Origin: a virus | Length of the DNA: 64,000 bases | Direction: 5' to 3' (one strand) | Virus record (IMG/VR): IMGVR_UViG_3300050011_000164 | Span: 20,730-84,729 of that record | Part shown: piece by piece, positions 1 to 7,905 of the stretch | Layout of the letters: every line of letters begins with the position of its first letter | Position numbering within the stretch: the first letter of the stretch is position 1 | Notes under the pieces: model-generated | Seen by the model: the letters and a program-made list of their open reading frames with translations, nothing else | Database searches by the model: none | What the model was told of the DNA's origin: nothing | Program-made: the position numbers and the translations under genes

Positions 1-338
1 TCGGTGACAATGTTCTTCATCTGACCGATATCGGCGGCGGTTTTGGCAGCAGCAGATTTCTGTGTCGGGGTAAGAGTTACGAACTTCCCATCGGCAGGAT
101 CGCCAATAACGGTGCTCATTCCATCCGTATTATAGTCGTCGAAGATCGCCCAATGCTCATCCCACCAATCGGCTTCGGGGGTGCCTGCTTCACGTCGGCA
201 GCCGAGGGTGTGGGTTTCGACAATGAAATCCCCGATTCTCTGGCTGATGCCACAGACTTGAGGATCGGTCTCATCTAACAGGTTTTGAGCCTGAAGAAGA
301 ACGTCCTTTGTATCAGGCTTTTGGAGAAGTGGGTTCAT
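1..338 (-). CDS. Hypothetical protein, C-terminus beyond window
   Basis: An open frame of 112 codons runs from an ATG at 338 off the left edge without a stop. The protein starts MNPLLQKPDTKDVLLQA and is acidic, with a Trp-rich stretch (DWWDEHWAIFDD) near residue 60. No family recognised. A possible extended -10 (TGGTATCTT) lies 8 nt before the ATG, so it may begin a transcript. It is the last gene seen of the minus-strand run that includes the SprT-like gene. Confidence 0.6.
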   Translation of the reverse strand, partial: MNPLLQKPDTKDVLLQAQNLLDETDPQVCGISQRIGDFIVETHTLGCRREAGTPEADWWDEHWAIFDDYNTDGMSTVIGDPADGKFVTLTPTQKSAAAKTAADIGQMKNIVT

Positions 339-374
339 TCTACTTTAAGATACCAATAGTTTCAGTGTTTTTGG

Positions 375-773
375 TTAAAACAGGGTGTGACCTTTGTAGA
401 GAGCGTGCTTCCTGAAGATACCTTTGTCCGCAATATGTTGCCGCCACTGCTCGAACGCAGGACCGTGGTCGTCCTTCATGTTCGTGGCGAGATGAATCAT
501 CTCATGTGCCATGGAACTTAGGATGCTGACCCAATCAGCCTTCTCATCCAGAACGATCTCGAAATTGTGACGGCAGTTGGGGCAGTTCCTCTCGTTGTGG
601 GGCCAAGTGGGAGTGTTTGGTGCATCCGCCCAGCCGTGGAAGCCCGTTTCTATCTCTCGCTTCTCCTCCCCCTGTCTTGCGTATCGAAGGCACACCCATT
701 CGGGACATACGCCGTCGAAAAACCGCTTATTTATGTCCTTATACCAACGGCGAAGTGTGCGGTCAGACTGCAT
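375..773 (-). CDS. SprT-like zinc metalloprotease
   Basis: 132 aa. Residues about 88-112 hold the SprT-type zinc site HEMIH followed by ...DDHGPAF, matching the family pattern HExxH then a third His about a dozen residues on. A CPNCRH zinc-knuckle-like piece sits near residue 65. SprT/Spartan proteins cleave proteins, including DNA-protein crosslinks; whether this one acts on crosslinks or on virion or host proteins is unknown. The start is supported by an AGGAG Shine-Dalgarno 8 nt upstream. It lies 10 nt downstream of the RelA/SpoT fusion gene and is probably co-transcribed with it. Confidence 0.85.
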   Translation of the reverse strand: MQSDRTLRRWYKDINKRFFDGVCPEWVCLRYARQGEEKREIETGFHGWADAPNTPTWPHNERNCPNCRHNFEIVLDEKADWVSILSSMAHEMIHLATNMKDDHGPAFEQWRQHIADKGIFRKHALYKGHTLF

Positions 774-783
774 TTGACGGCTC

Positions 784-2256
784 CTAAATTTTCTTTGTTG
801 CCTCGGCTTTCAACTGTTGAGCAAGGGCTATAATCTCGCTACGATTTGGCAGAACCCATAACGTGCTGCTTGGCTTACCCGGAGCGAGTTTTGCCATGGC
901 TTCTTGGATGTAGCGCGTCTCATTCCCTGAGACACCTGCGGATTCCCACGCCTTGCGGTAGTTCGCGTCGTTCAGGTCGGTCTTTTCCCAACGAGCCTTC
1001 CTGAGCGTCTCCGTAGCTTTCACGTAGATTGACCACAGTGATGTCTTACTTCCAACAATAACTCTGACGGCTTTCTCGATGTCGCCCACAGTCAGGGAGG
1101 CGGTCTTTCCCATCGACCGAGCTTTGAGATTCGTCGCCAAAGCTGCGGCAATTTCAAACCGAAGGCTTTCATCCGTGCGGCCTTCGATGGCAAACTGAAG
1201 CTTTTCAAGCTCTCGTTCCCCTTCCTGCACCAACCTATTCAGGTTGCTCAGGGATTCCTTTTCTTCAGGCGTCAATTCGCCTTTTTCAGGCTTATAAAGC
1301 AGGTCATGGGTCACTTCAGCCCAAGCGTGCATCAGGACGGATGCGACCTGAATCTCGATCTGCGTATCGGCGTACCGAAGCTCCTTCTTGCGAAGCGTCT
1401 CGGGACGCAAGCGCACCAAATAGTGAGTCGCCGTGTAACCTAACGTGTCGCCTTCCTCGGGCTTGCTGGCTTCGGGGAAGCTCTTCGGGGGTCGCACGGG
1501 AACGAACAGCTTGTCAATGATCTGTCCAACTACCCCTCGGTCGGCGGGCATGTAGAGCGCCACACGGCAACCAGCCAGATCGATGATGTCGTCGTCGATG
1601 TCGCGGAACGTCTTGTACAGTCTTTTCTTGTCCCGCTTGTACAATTTTTTCCTTAGCCGATCTGGGGTTTTCGCACGAGAGCTAACCACCGCCTTGATCC
1701 CCGCGTCCTGAAGTGCCTGATCTAATTTGTCCTGTACGAGGTGAGCTACTTCATCGTAGAAATCCACCTCGTGCTTGTAGTTTTTCAGGAAGGCTTCGAT
1801 AACCGTATACTTCTCACCTGCGGCAACCTTACTCGCGGCGGCTTCCTTCTGCTTTTCCTTCACCGTGTCGAACAGATACTCAAAATCAACCTCGGAAATG
1901 TCGCCCAACAGGTCCTCGCCTGCCTGTCCCACGTATGCCTCTTCAGCCTCTTCTAGCGTACTGAACCCCAGCATGATTTTGTACTCATCGAACTCGCCCT
2001 TGTCATCTAATTGCTCAACAATGTAGGCATATTCAGCATCTTCGCTGGGACCTCGGTAGATGTCGAGCTTCTCGGCGTCCCCGGCAGCCGTTGTGTCAGG
2101 GATGTAGCCGTAATCGACTTTCATCTCTGTTTTGAATGGCGTACCGTCAGGCTTTTTGCCTACTCGCGTAGACCCTTTAGGCCATTCAATTATAACAGGA
2201 AGACCCCGAAATTCGGTAGAGTGTTCCTGCGGCAGCTTGTCAGCAACGATTTTCAC
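784..2256 (-). CDS. Pyrophosphatase-like domain fused to RelA/SpoT alarmone-synthetase domain
   Basis: 490 aa, GTG start with AGGA upstream. Residues about 15-112 resemble the inorganic-pyrophosphatase-like domain of phage polyvalent and head-morphogenesis proteins (IIEWPKGSTR, DYGYIPDT, LDIYRGP, EYKIMLGFSTLEEAE). Residues about 150-345 match the (p)ppGpp synthetase domain: SRAKTPDRLRKKLYKR (193-208), IIDLAGCRVALYM (224-236), GYTATHYLVRL (273-283) and EIQVASVLMHAWAEVTHDL (301-319), including the E-x-Q and W-A-x-x-x-H hallmarks. The remaining ~130 residues are helical with a GKTAS motif near 384 like those in the giant proteins at 28.9-34.6 kb. There is no HD hydrolase domain. RelA/SpoT enzymes move pyrophosphate from ATP to GDP/GTP; some small ones instead modify tRNA CCA ends as toxins. 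The target here is unknown. The domain call is strong, the role is inference. Confidence 0.85.
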   Translation of the reverse strand: MKIVADKLPQEHSTEFRGLPVIIEWPKGSTRVGKKPDGTPFKTEMKVDYGYIPDTTAAGDAEKLDIYRGPSEDAEYAYIVEQLDDKGEFDEYKIMLGFSTLEEAEEAYVGQAGEDLLGDISEVDFEYLFDTVKEKQKEAAASKVAAGEKYTVIEAFLKNYKHEVDFYDEVAHLVQDKLDQALQDAGIKAVVSSRAKTPDRLRKKLYKRDKKRLYKTFRDIDDDIIDLAGCRVALYMPADRGVVGQIIDKLFVPVRPPKSFPEASKPEEGDTLGYTATHYLVRLRPETLRKKELRYADTQIEIQVASVLMHAWAEVTHDLLYKPEKGELTPEEKESLSNLNRLVQEGERELEKLQFAIEGRTDESLRFEIAAALATNLKARSMGKTASLTVGDIEKAVRVIVGSKTSLWSIYVKATETLRKARWEKTDLNDANYRKAWESAGVSGNETRYIQEAMAKLAPGKPSSTLWVLPNRSEIIALAQQLKAEATKKI

Positions 2257-2540
2257 GAAAATGTCCTAATTTCCTATGGTTTTGGGGGGTCTCCGGGTAA
2301 CCCGTCGATCCAGCATCCCTCACTAGAAGATACGGAAAGTGACTGAGTTTTTCCACGTTGGTTGGCGGAAAATTTTTCGGCACGAATTATGGTGGAACTT
2401 GGGTATTACAAAAATGTGGGAGACTGCACCCAAAACGCGGCAGGCCATTTCCTCCCATTGGCGCTGGCGCTGCGTTTGATAAAGGGCCACTTTAGCAACT
2501 ACACGTTGCATAGATGTGTCCCTTCTTGGAGGAAACATTC
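2257..2540. other. Divergent intergenic region
   Basis: Separates the minus-strand RelA/SpoT fusion from the plus-strand phosphoesterase. It holds a short hairpin (CGGGTtACCCG, about 2295-2305) in the leader of the minus gene and the Shine-Dalgarno GGAGG at 2528 for the plus gene. No clear sigma-70 promoter is seen for either side. Confidence 0.5.
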
Positions 2541-3776
2541 TTGGCTAAGAAAAAAGATTCAAAGAAAGTTTCAAAGCAAACCCTCATCGCTGAAGCCCAG
2601 CGTTTAGCAACTCAGACAGACGAACTCACACGTGATTTTTTCCGCAGCAAGAGCGAGTTCAAAGACGGATGGAACATCTACTGGCCAACCTTCCAAGCCT
2701 TTCTGGCCGAAGCGAAAGTGGTTTTCAAAGTTGCAAAACCATCGCCCGACAAGCAAGTTGAGCTTGAGATCGAGAAAGTCCGCGACCGCAAGACTAACTT
2801 GAAAGCTAAATACGACGCCGCTGTTCGTCGTGCAGAACGGGCTGAAGAAACTCTATCCGTATTACAAGACCTTCGCACTCGCACGTCGCAGCATCTAAGC
2901 ATCCTACCGAAAGCTGTCAGTGGCACCAGTGAGTCGGTCGCAGTGTGGGCCGCAAGCGATTGGCACATCGAAGAAAAAGTCGATTACGCCGATGTCGAAG
3001 GTCGCAACTATTTCGATTTGAGTGTCGCTCACCATCGCATTGAGATGTTCTGGCAGAATCAAATGCGCCTGACAGACATTATGCAGAAGGACACCAACAT
3101 TCCCGTTGTCTTTCTGGCCCTACTCGGTGACTTCATTACCAACACCATCCACCCTGACGTGGCCGAAAGCAATCAACTCGGCCCGGGCGATGCGATCTGG
3201 TGGGTGCAGGAGCATCTTGTCAGTGGCATGAAGTTCGCCCTCGACAACCTCAGTAAGAACACGGTTCTCAAGGTCGCCTGTCACACGGGCAACCATGGGC
3301 GCACTACAGTGAAACAGCGCCAGAAAACGGAACCTTCAAACTCGTGGGAGAGATTGATGTACCGCGAAATGAAGATGATCTTCGACGGCGATTCAAAGTA
3401 CGGCAATCGCGTCGAATGGTGCATTGCTGATGGATATCACAGCACGCACGACCTGTTCAATGGAGCCTTCAAGCTTCGTACTCATCACGGTCACGCTATC
3501 GGTTATGGCGGCGGTGTGGGCGGCATCACGATCCCCGTCAACAAGAAGATCGCCAACTGGAACATCAACAACCCGAGAACTCCGAACCTTGACTTGTTCG
3601 GTCACTTCCACCAGTACATCGACAGCGGGACGTTCGTTACGAACGGCAGCTTGATTGGGTACAACGCCTTTGCTAACACCATCGGCGCTGCATTTGAGAA
3701 GCCGACACAGGCATTCTTCCTCATCAACAAGAAGTTCAACTCAAAGACGATGGCAACGCCGATCTTCCTCGACTAA
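2541..3776 (+). CDS. Calcineurin-like metallophosphoesterase
   Basis: 411 aa from a TTG codon at 2541. I prefer this to the upstream ATG at 2514 because GGAGGAAA sits 5-12 nt before it. A coiled-coil N-terminus (~130 residues, charged) is followed by the metallophosphoesterase motifs in order: ASDWHIEE (D-x-H), LALLGDFIT (G-D), CHTGNHGR (G-N-H-x-R), THHGHAI and LFGHFHQ (G-H-x-H). These ligate the two metal ions. Such phage enzymes are variously phosphatases, nucleases or DNA-end processors; substrate unknown. It is one of few plus-strand genes in the first 38 kb. Confidence 0.85.
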   Translation: MAKKKDSKKVSKQTLIAEAQRLATQTDELTRDFFRSKSEFKDGWNIYWPTFQAFLAEAKVVFKVAKPSPDKQVELEIEKVRDRKTNLKAKYDAAVRRAERAEETLSVLQDLRTRTSQHLSILPKAVSGTSESVAVWAASDWHIEEKVDYADVEGRNYFDLSVAHHRIEMFWQNQMRLTDIMQKDTNIPVVFLALLGDFITNTIHPDVAESNQLGPGDAIWWVQEHLVSGMKFALDNLSKNTVLKVACHTGNHGRTTVKQRQKTEPSNSWERLMYREMKMIFDGDSKYGNRVEWCIADGYHSTHDLFNGAFKLRTHHGHAIGYGGGVGGITIPVNKKIANWNINNPRTPNLDLFGHFHQYIDSGTFVTNGSLIGYNAFANTIGAAFEKPTQAFFLINKKFNSKTMATPIFLD

Positions 3777-3777
3777 T

Positions 3778-3921
3778 ATGAAAGAAGCAATCAACGTTGG
3801 CTACTATCGCTTGGTAACCCCCTCCGCGAATGACAAAGCGGAGGTCAATAGAATTGTCGCCGAATTTACGGGACGGTTTGAAAAAGCGATTGACGAGGCG
3901 CTGCAATCTAAGAAACTTTAA
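3778..3921 (+). CDS. Small hypothetical protein
   Basis: 47 aa starting MKEAINVGYYRLVTPSAND, one base after the phosphoesterase stop, so probably translated from the same mRNA. Predicted mostly helical and charged. Its end overlaps the end of the converging minus-strand gene by 14 nt. No family recognised. Confidence 0.6.
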   Translation: MKEAINVGYYRLVTPSANDKAEVNRIVAEFTGRFEKAIDEALQSKKL

Positions 3922-4138
3922 GCTTGCGGTTGTGACGAACCTCGATGGCAAGCATTTGGTGCTCGCCGCCCATCACGTCCTGAATCTCGTTGATCTCCAT
4001 GAAGCGGTTCCAGCACCGCATACGCTCCTCTTCGAGAGCGTCCATCTCGACGTTGTATCCATCATAGGTGCAAAGCAACTCTTCGTCGCTCAGTGATCTG
4101 ACTTTATTGCAGAACTCTTCGCTAGGCAGCTTCGTCAT
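3908..4138 (-). CDS. Hypothetical protein
   Basis: 76 aa, starting MTKLPSEEFCNKVRSLSDEE; acidic and helical, no known domain. The ATG overlaps the TAA of the preceding gene as TAATG, which fixes this start rather than the longer upstream frame. Last gene of the short operon that starts at 4341. Confidence 0.65.
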   Translation of the reverse strand: MTKLPSEEFCNKVRSLSDEELLCTYDGYNVEMDALEEERMRCWNRFMEINEIQDVMGGEHQMLAIEVRHNRKLKVS

Positions 4139-4341
4139 TAGAGTTCCACCCCGTCGTCCAGATACTTTTTCTCGCCGCAGAAGCACTCGACTGTGGCGCT
4201 GTCGCCGAGGCCGCTCGGGACAAAGATGATCTTGCAATGTGCGCCCGAGAAGTCGGGCACGACCTTACAAGTCTTCCGATGTTCCTCTTGCCAAGCGGAG
4301 TATTGCTCTACCTGTGTGTCGTTCAGTGTGAATGTTCTCAT
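4138..4341 (-). CDS. Hypothetical protein, leaderless start
   Basis: 67 aa, with a CFCGEKK segment near the C-terminus that may bind metal. Its ATG lies exactly 6 nt after a TAAGAT -10 box preceded by GTGG, with no Shine-Dalgarno, so the mRNA probably begins at or next to the start codon. It couples to the next gene by TAATG. Confidence 0.65.
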   Translation of the reverse strand: MRTFTLNDTQVEQYSAWQEEHRKTCKVVPDFSGAHCKIIFVPSGLGDSATVECFCGEKKYLDDGVEL

Positions 4342-4353
4342 GAACCCATCTTA
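4342..4353 (-). promoter_or_regulatory. Leaderless-type promoter, -10 TAAGAT
   Basis: Extended -10 (GTGGTAAGAT) on the minus strand with 6 nt between the hexamer and ATG. One of about ten with this geometry in the window. Confidence 0.6.
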
Positions 4354-4626
4354 CCACGGGTGCGAGGCAGTAGTCAAAAAGGTTCCCGTCACGTTCTCGC
4401 GCCCGCGCCAGCCGAGTGAGCGGGCCTTAGCGATGGTCTTACGGTAGGAGAGTTTGTCGGGTACGAACTGGAATGCGCGTTGATCCCTGATGGCGACTTT
4501 GTTCGTGCGGGCGTTGAACCCGAGCCAGCCTTCGAGGAGCCAGTAGCACATGTAGTAACACAGGTTCGGCTGCTTGACATCCGCCGTGCGCTTGCTTCCG
4601 CAGACTTGGCAACAGGGGATGGTCAT
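4351..4626 (-). CDS. Zinc-ribbon-like hypothetical protein
   Basis: 91 aa from the ATG that overlaps the previous TAA (TAATG). The N-terminus has CCQVCG and then CYYMCY about 17 residues later, a probable zinc site. The rest is basic and Trp/Arg-rich. Its 3' end covers the promoter of the next operon by 3 nt. Function unknown. Confidence 0.65.
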   Translation of the reverse strand: MTIPCCQVCGSKRTADVKQPNLCYYMCYWLLEGWLGFNARTNKVAIRDQRAFQFVPDKLSYRKTIAKARSLGWRGRENVTGTFLTTASHPW

Positions 4627-4940
4627 TACTTGCTCTCCACGTAGCCCGCGCCGTCTACCCAAACGCGGTGAACATGCTCGGTGGTGTTGTCTTTCGCACT
4701 GTAGCCGCTGGATTCATCCTTCGCCTGACCCTTGGTGAAATAAGGTCCGCAGAGCACGCCAACGACCTTTGGGTCAGCGGCGATGTCGCGTTCCCGCATC
4801 TGCTTAATCGTGCCACGCTCAGTCACGACTACGTACCAGTCCGTCGTGCCGAACATTTTCTTGTCCTGTGGGCTGATGCGGAACTCGGCGGCTGCTTTCT
4901 CGCGGGTCTCGTTGGCTTCCAGTTGGCGGTCAGTGTTCAT
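4626..4940 (-). CDS. Hypothetical protein
   Basis: 104 aa, starting MNTDRQLEANETREKAAAEF; contains FGTTDWYVVVTERGTIKQM in the middle, probably a small alpha/beta fold. The start codon sits 6 nt after the TATAAT of the repeated promoter module, so translation is probably leaderless. No family recognised. Confidence 0.65.
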   Translation of the reverse strand: MNTDRQLEANETREKAAAEFRISPQDKKMFGTTDWYVVVTERGTIKQMRERDIAADPKVVGVLCGPYFTKGQAKDESSGYSAKDNTTEHVHRVWVDGAGYVESK

Positions 4941-5008
4941 ACCCCTATTATACCCAAAAAGATGTCAAAATCGATAGGATTTTAGGGGTTTATTGCCTTT
5001 GTTTTCAA
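4941..5008 (-). promoter_or_regulatory. Repeated promoter module, copy 1
   Basis: Reads on the minus strand: GAAAACAAA, then CCTATCGATT, then TTTTTGGG-TATAAT, 6 nt, ATG. The CCTAT box begins 26 nt before TATAAT. The same architecture recurs at 60645, 61802 and 63398, and a looser plus-strand version lies at 39007-39057. AAAATCctatcGATTTT can also fold as a short hairpin. Confidence 0.65.
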
Positions 5009-5941
5009 CTACCTAGTGGGGGAGTTGACGTTGATTGTCATCGAACCGTCACCGCTGGTAAAGCTGGCGCTTTTATGGCCGAATTGTTTGTCAATGGCAC
5101 CCAAACAATCGTCACGAAAACAATCCTTCGTACTCGGCTTGTCGTAGTCGTGCTCGATCTTGGGCGGCGGCGAAGACTCCATTTGTCGCTGTGCTTCCCG
5201 AGGAATGCTCTGATACGCACGCCCAACCGTGGTCGTAGTTACCGCCTCTACTTCTCCATTTGAATCCGTCTCCACTACCTGTACGGGCTGAGCGGCGACG
5301 GCTGCAATCGGAGGGGGTAAAGCGGCTGCGGCTGGAGCGGGTAAAGCGGCTGCGGCTGGAGCGGGATCGGCGGGGATAACGGGTGCTGGTGCCGCAAACA
5401 GGCTGGCCGTTGCCATGTTGAACTCTTCGTTGCTGACCATAATCTGTTCCATCTGCTTGATCTGCTCTGCCTGTATCTCGATTGTGCGGATAGTGTTCTG
5501 CATCCTGATTTGGTCGAGGGTCGGTCCACGTTGGCTAAAGCTGAAAGCCATGACCCCCGCGAAGATCGCCGTCACCACTCCCACGAATTTGAAAAAGCCA
5601 AACTTTGTGGCGGTTTCCACCGCTTTCGCCGCTTCAACCACCTTGGGCTCAGTCTTCAACATCTTGTCGGCGAGCTTTTTCACATCCTCCCATTTGCCAT
5701 TGAACCATTGCTCGGCATCGGCTTCGCTCATGCCGTAATGCATCAAATGTCCCATGACATGTTTCCGCCACTCTTCACGGGCGGCGTCAGTGGACGACTT
5801 CGCCGTACCACTGCACGCTTGATGAAACTCTTTCCAAGTCCCTTCTACGTCGCCCTGTCCCCTTGATGCGGCTTCGGCGACTTTTTGAAAGGTCTGGAAA
5901 GCTTTCTTGTGGATGTTGATGACGGCTGATTCGAATGACAT
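5009..5941 (-). CDS. Membrane-anchored protein with Ala/Pro linker
   Basis: 310 aa from the ATG overlapping the upstream TAA (TAATG); ends in TAG. The N-terminal ~125 residues are helical. One transmembrane segment (FVGVVTAIFAGVMAF) lies near residue 135, followed by a coiled coil (IEIQAEQIKQMEQIM), a low-complexity linker of PAPAAAALP repeats (about residues 195-225) and a polar C-terminal domain with two Cys. At DNA level the linker holds two tandem copies of a 24-bp unit (about 5317-5364). No family recognised; perhaps an envelope or lysis accessory protein. Confidence 0.6.
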   Translation of the reverse strand: MSFESAVINIHKKAFQTFQKVAEAASRGQGDVEGTWKEFHQACSGTAKSSTDAAREEWRKHVMGHLMHYGMSEADAEQWFNGKWEDVKKLADKMLKTEPKVVEAAKAVETATKFGFFKFVGVVTAIFAGVMAFSFSQRGPTLDQIRMQNTIRTIEIQAEQIKQMEQIMVSNEEFNMATASLFAAPAPVIPADPAPAAAALPAPAAAALPPPIAAVAAQPVQVVETDSNGEVEAVTTTTVGRAYQSIPREAQRQMESSPPPKIEHDYDKPSTKDCFRDDCLGAIDKQFGHKSASFTSGDGSMTINVNSPTR

Positions 5942-6222
5942 TAGGCTACCACCCGACGAGGCGGGAGATTCGCCGCCCAAACCGCCGCTATGGGGGCGAC
6001 GATAGACATTGCAAGACCACCCGCATCTACAACGCGGTTCATCTCAGCAAGAGTACCTGAATCAGGCATCAGGATGCGAATCGCGATGAATCCCAATACG
6101 ACGACAAATGAGAACGCTCCGAAAGCGTAGAAAAATGAGCGTAAACGTTGTGAGCTTTTGCGAATTCCATCAATCAAAAGCCAGAGACAAACGAGCATGA
6201 CGAGCAATGCGATGTATTCCAT
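5941..6222 (-). CDS. Small integral membrane protein
   Basis: 93 aa (start MEYIALLVMLV). Three hydrophobic segments: residues about 3-19, 30-50 and 65-85. A TATAAT box ends 7 nt before this ATG, while the in-frame ATG at 6231 overlaps the box itself, so I chose 6222. Coupled by TAATG to the membrane-anchored gene downstream, suggesting the two act together in the envelope. Confidence 0.65.
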   Translation of the reverse strand: MEYIALLVMLVCLWLLIDGIRKSSQRLRSFFYAFGAFSFVVVLGFIAIRILMPDSGTLAEMNRVVDAGGLAMSIVAPIAAVWAANLPPRRVVA

Positions 6223-6235
6223 AGCAATCATTATA
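6223..6235 (-). promoter_or_regulatory. Leaderless-type promoter, -10 TATAAT
   Basis: TGG-TATAAT on the minus strand, 7 nt before ATG at 6222; no Shine-Dalgarno in between. Confidence 0.55.
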
Positions 6236-6270
6236 CCACGAGGGATTGAGTGGGGTATCCCACTAAAGTG

Positions 6271-6645
6271 CTACTCTTCGGTTCTGTCCAGACGCCGTAG
6301 CGTATGTTCGAGAAGAATGCGGCCTGTCTCGGTGTCGGGCACCAGATTGCCGTCAATGGCAAAGAACCCCCGCTCGTCAATTTCCACAACGGGCGGCTTG
6401 GGTAGTTCGACAACTACGGGCTCGAAGTCCCGCTTGAACATTCCAGCGGGCGGCTCGGGTAGCGGGCCGCAGGACTTCTCATACTCTTCCAGTCGTCTGA
6501 TGACCTCGGGATCGAGCGGCGGGGGTGGGATGAGTGTGTAGCCCTCGATCTCCCTCGGGTGGACAATCTTAAGTCCCTCTCTGCCGTCCTCATCAGTAAA
6601 GACGACAAGCACTTCATCCATATTTTCGATTCTGACAAGCCTCAT
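6271..6645 (-). CDS. Hypothetical protein
   Basis: 124 aa. Starts MRLVRIENMDEVLVVFTDED, a beta-rich start followed by a proline-rich middle (PPPPLDP, LPEPPAG, ELPKPP). Overlaps the preceding stop as ATGA. No family recognised. Confidence 0.6.
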   Translation of the reverse strand: MRLVRIENMDEVLVVFTDEDGREGLKIVHPREIEGYTLIPPPPLDPEVIRRLEEYEKSCGPLPEPPAGMFKRDFEPVVVELPKPPVVEIDERGFFAIDGNLVPDTETGRILLEHTLRRLDRTEE

Positions 6646-6857
6646 CGTCTGCTCAATTCTCGGCTTCTTCGTCGCATCTCTGCGGGGTGGGCCGTTTCAT
6701 CCACGTCGAACGAGAGCCCCAGTTTCGTTTGATTTCCGTGGAAATAATCGCCGATTGCTTCTTTCATCGTTCTCCCGCGACCGACCACGGGGGAGCCGGG
6801 AACTGTTGGATCATCTACCACAAATTGAGCGCCGTCTTTGCTTATCTTCAGCTTCAT
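6642..6857 (-). CDS. Small HicB-like protein, tentative
   Basis: 71 aa. The core VVDDPTVPGSPVVGRGRTMKEAIGDYFHGN resembles the short beta-beta-alpha fold of HicB-type proteins, in which a G-x-G-x-T-x-x-E-A pattern is common; this is only a resemblance. No HicA toxin neighbour is seen. Start codon lies 6 nt after a TAGAAT box, suggesting leaderless expression. Confidence 0.55.
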   Translation of the reverse strand: MKLKISKDGAQFVVDDPTVPGSPVVGRGRTMKEAIGDYFHGNQTKLGLSFDVDETAHPAEMRRRSRELSRR

Positions 6858-6869
6858 AATCCCATTCTA
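6858..6869 (-). promoter_or_regulatory. Leaderless-type promoter, -10 TAGAAT
   Basis: GTGG-TAGAAT on the minus strand with exactly 6 nt to ATG at 6857. Confidence 0.6.
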
Positions 6870-6886
6870 CCACAGGTCGTAGTCGA

Positions 6887-7105
6887 TCATAACTTAACGA
6901 GTTTCTCCAGTTCCAGCCGACCTACCAACTCGTCAATGGTGTGTTGAAGCGGGGCCTTGAGCCAGTCGGGGAATTTCGGCTTGGCAATCAATTCACGAGA
7001 AACAGCGAGATCGGTTTCTATCTCTTCGATAGATTGATTGGCGAGCTTGGCGAGGCGTTCTTCTCGCCAACGAGCACGGACGATATTGCATTGCTTTTTT
7101 GTCAT
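6887..7105 (-). CDS. Hypothetical helical protein
   Basis: 72 aa, basic start (MTKKQCNIVRARWREER) and an amphipathic helical C-terminus. Start overlaps the upstream TGA as ATGA. No family recognised. Confidence 0.6.
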   Translation of the reverse strand: MTKKQCNIVRARWREERLAKLANQSIEEIETDLAVSRELIAKPKFPDWLKAPLQHTIDELVGRLELEKLVKL

Positions 7106-7365
7106 GACAACGGCTCAACGTGGCAGCCCCGCAAGAATTCTTGGTCATTCTTCTCGATTTTCCCCTTCTCGATCTCTTCGGCGATGGATGTCGGAATCAT
7201 TTTCTCAGGGTCGGCACAACGGACTGGAATCCCCAGTTTACCGACCCACTGCCACATGGCGGTGTACCTCGCAATACACTCGGGACATGCCCAGAGAGAA
7301 AGGTATTTTTCGAAGGCGGGTTTACCGCAGGGTTTGTTGCCCGGAACGTGATATCCACAGATCAT
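7102..7365 (-). CDS. Zinc-binding hypothetical protein
   Basis: 87 aa from the ATG overlapping the previous TGA. N-terminal MICGYHVPGNKPCGKP followed by WACPEC at residues 26-30 suggests a C-x9-C ... C-x2-C zinc site. The longer frame to 7461 overlaps the upstream gene and was not used. Function unknown. Confidence 0.65.
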   Translation of the reverse strand: MICGYHVPGNKPCGKPAFEKYLSLWACPECIARYTAMWQWVGKLGIPVRCADPEKMIPTSIAEEIEKGKIEKNDQEFLRGCHVEPLS

Positions 7366-7511
7366 TTCTTCCACACCAACCACGTGACGCTGTGCTTCGG
7401 TAGATGTGGTGGGGCGAAGATGGCCTGCGCCAGTAGGGCAACCGCCCAGAGCACACACCAAACCAGCACGGCGGAAAGAGCGAAGCCGATAACCGCAGCG
7501 GGGCGTCTCAT
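7362..7511 (-). CDS. Small membrane protein
   Basis: 49 aa (MRRPAAVIGFALSAVLV...). One long hydrophobic segment (residues about 7-30) after two Arg, typical of a single-pass protein. ATG lies 6 nt after TACAAT, which decides this start over the upstream ATG at 7562. Confidence 0.65.
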   Translation of the reverse strand: MRRPAAVIGFALSAVLVWCVLWAVALLAQAIFAPPHLPKHSVTWLVWKK

Positions 7512-7523
7512 GCCCTCATTGTA
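7512..7523 (-). promoter_or_regulatory. Leaderless-type promoter, -10 TACAAT
   Basis: TGTGG-TACAAT, 6 nt before ATG at 7511; it lies over the 3' end of the preceding gene. Confidence 0.6.
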
Positions 7524-7722
7524 CCACAATGAAAGTCTTGGATGATCCATCAGCGTACTCAACCGTGAAGTTCACGTCACACTGCAATTCCCTGAACCGC
7601 TGGATGATCTTCTTCCACGTCTCATCCTGATAGGCGGTGTTGTATGCCGCTTTGACCTTTTCCAGTTCTTCCGTGGGCAAGGTCTGGTAGAGGCAACCGG
7701 GATGTGGACGGGGGGTCATCAT
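7516..7722 (-). CDS. Hypothetical protein
   Basis: 68 aa. Helical middle (LEKVKAAYNTAYQDETWKK) and beta C-terminus (NFTVEYADGSSKTFIVVQ). Two adjacent ATGs; the first is 6 nt from a TAGAAT box. No family recognised. Confidence 0.6.
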   Translation of the reverse strand: MMTPRPHPGCLYQTLPTEELEKVKAAYNTAYQDETWKKIIQRFRELQCDVNFTVEYADGSSKTFIVVQ

Positions 7723-7734
7723 ACAGTCATTCTA
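7723..7734 (-). promoter_or_regulatory. Leaderless-type promoter, -10 TAGAAT
   Basis: GTGG-TAGAAT, 6 nt before ATG at 7722. The hexamer includes the TAG stop codon of the upstream gene. Confidence 0.6.
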
Positions 7735-7905
7735 CCACAAACCACCAGACCATTGAACATTGGAGTGTGGGCAGTTGTCTCGATGCATTTCGGTATTGCA
7801 CTCAACGCAGATGGGTTGTTGATTTACGTGCAGGTCTAATAGGGTCTGTACACGAATACCACAACCGGGACATTCCCAGATGAAAAGTTCGGTTAATGCG
7901 CTCAT
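7732..7905 (-). CDS. Small zinc-ribbon protein
   Basis: 57 aa: MSALTELFIWECPGCGIRV... with CPGC (12-15), ICVEC (32-36) and a later Cys/His pair, a treble-clef-like zinc ribbon. ATG overlaps the upstream TGA (ATGA). Ends in TAG, the same three bases that form part of the next promoter. Confidence 0.65.
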   Translation of the reverse strand: MSALTELFIWECPGCGIRVQTLLDLHVNQQPICVECNTEMHRDNCPHSNVQWSGGLW

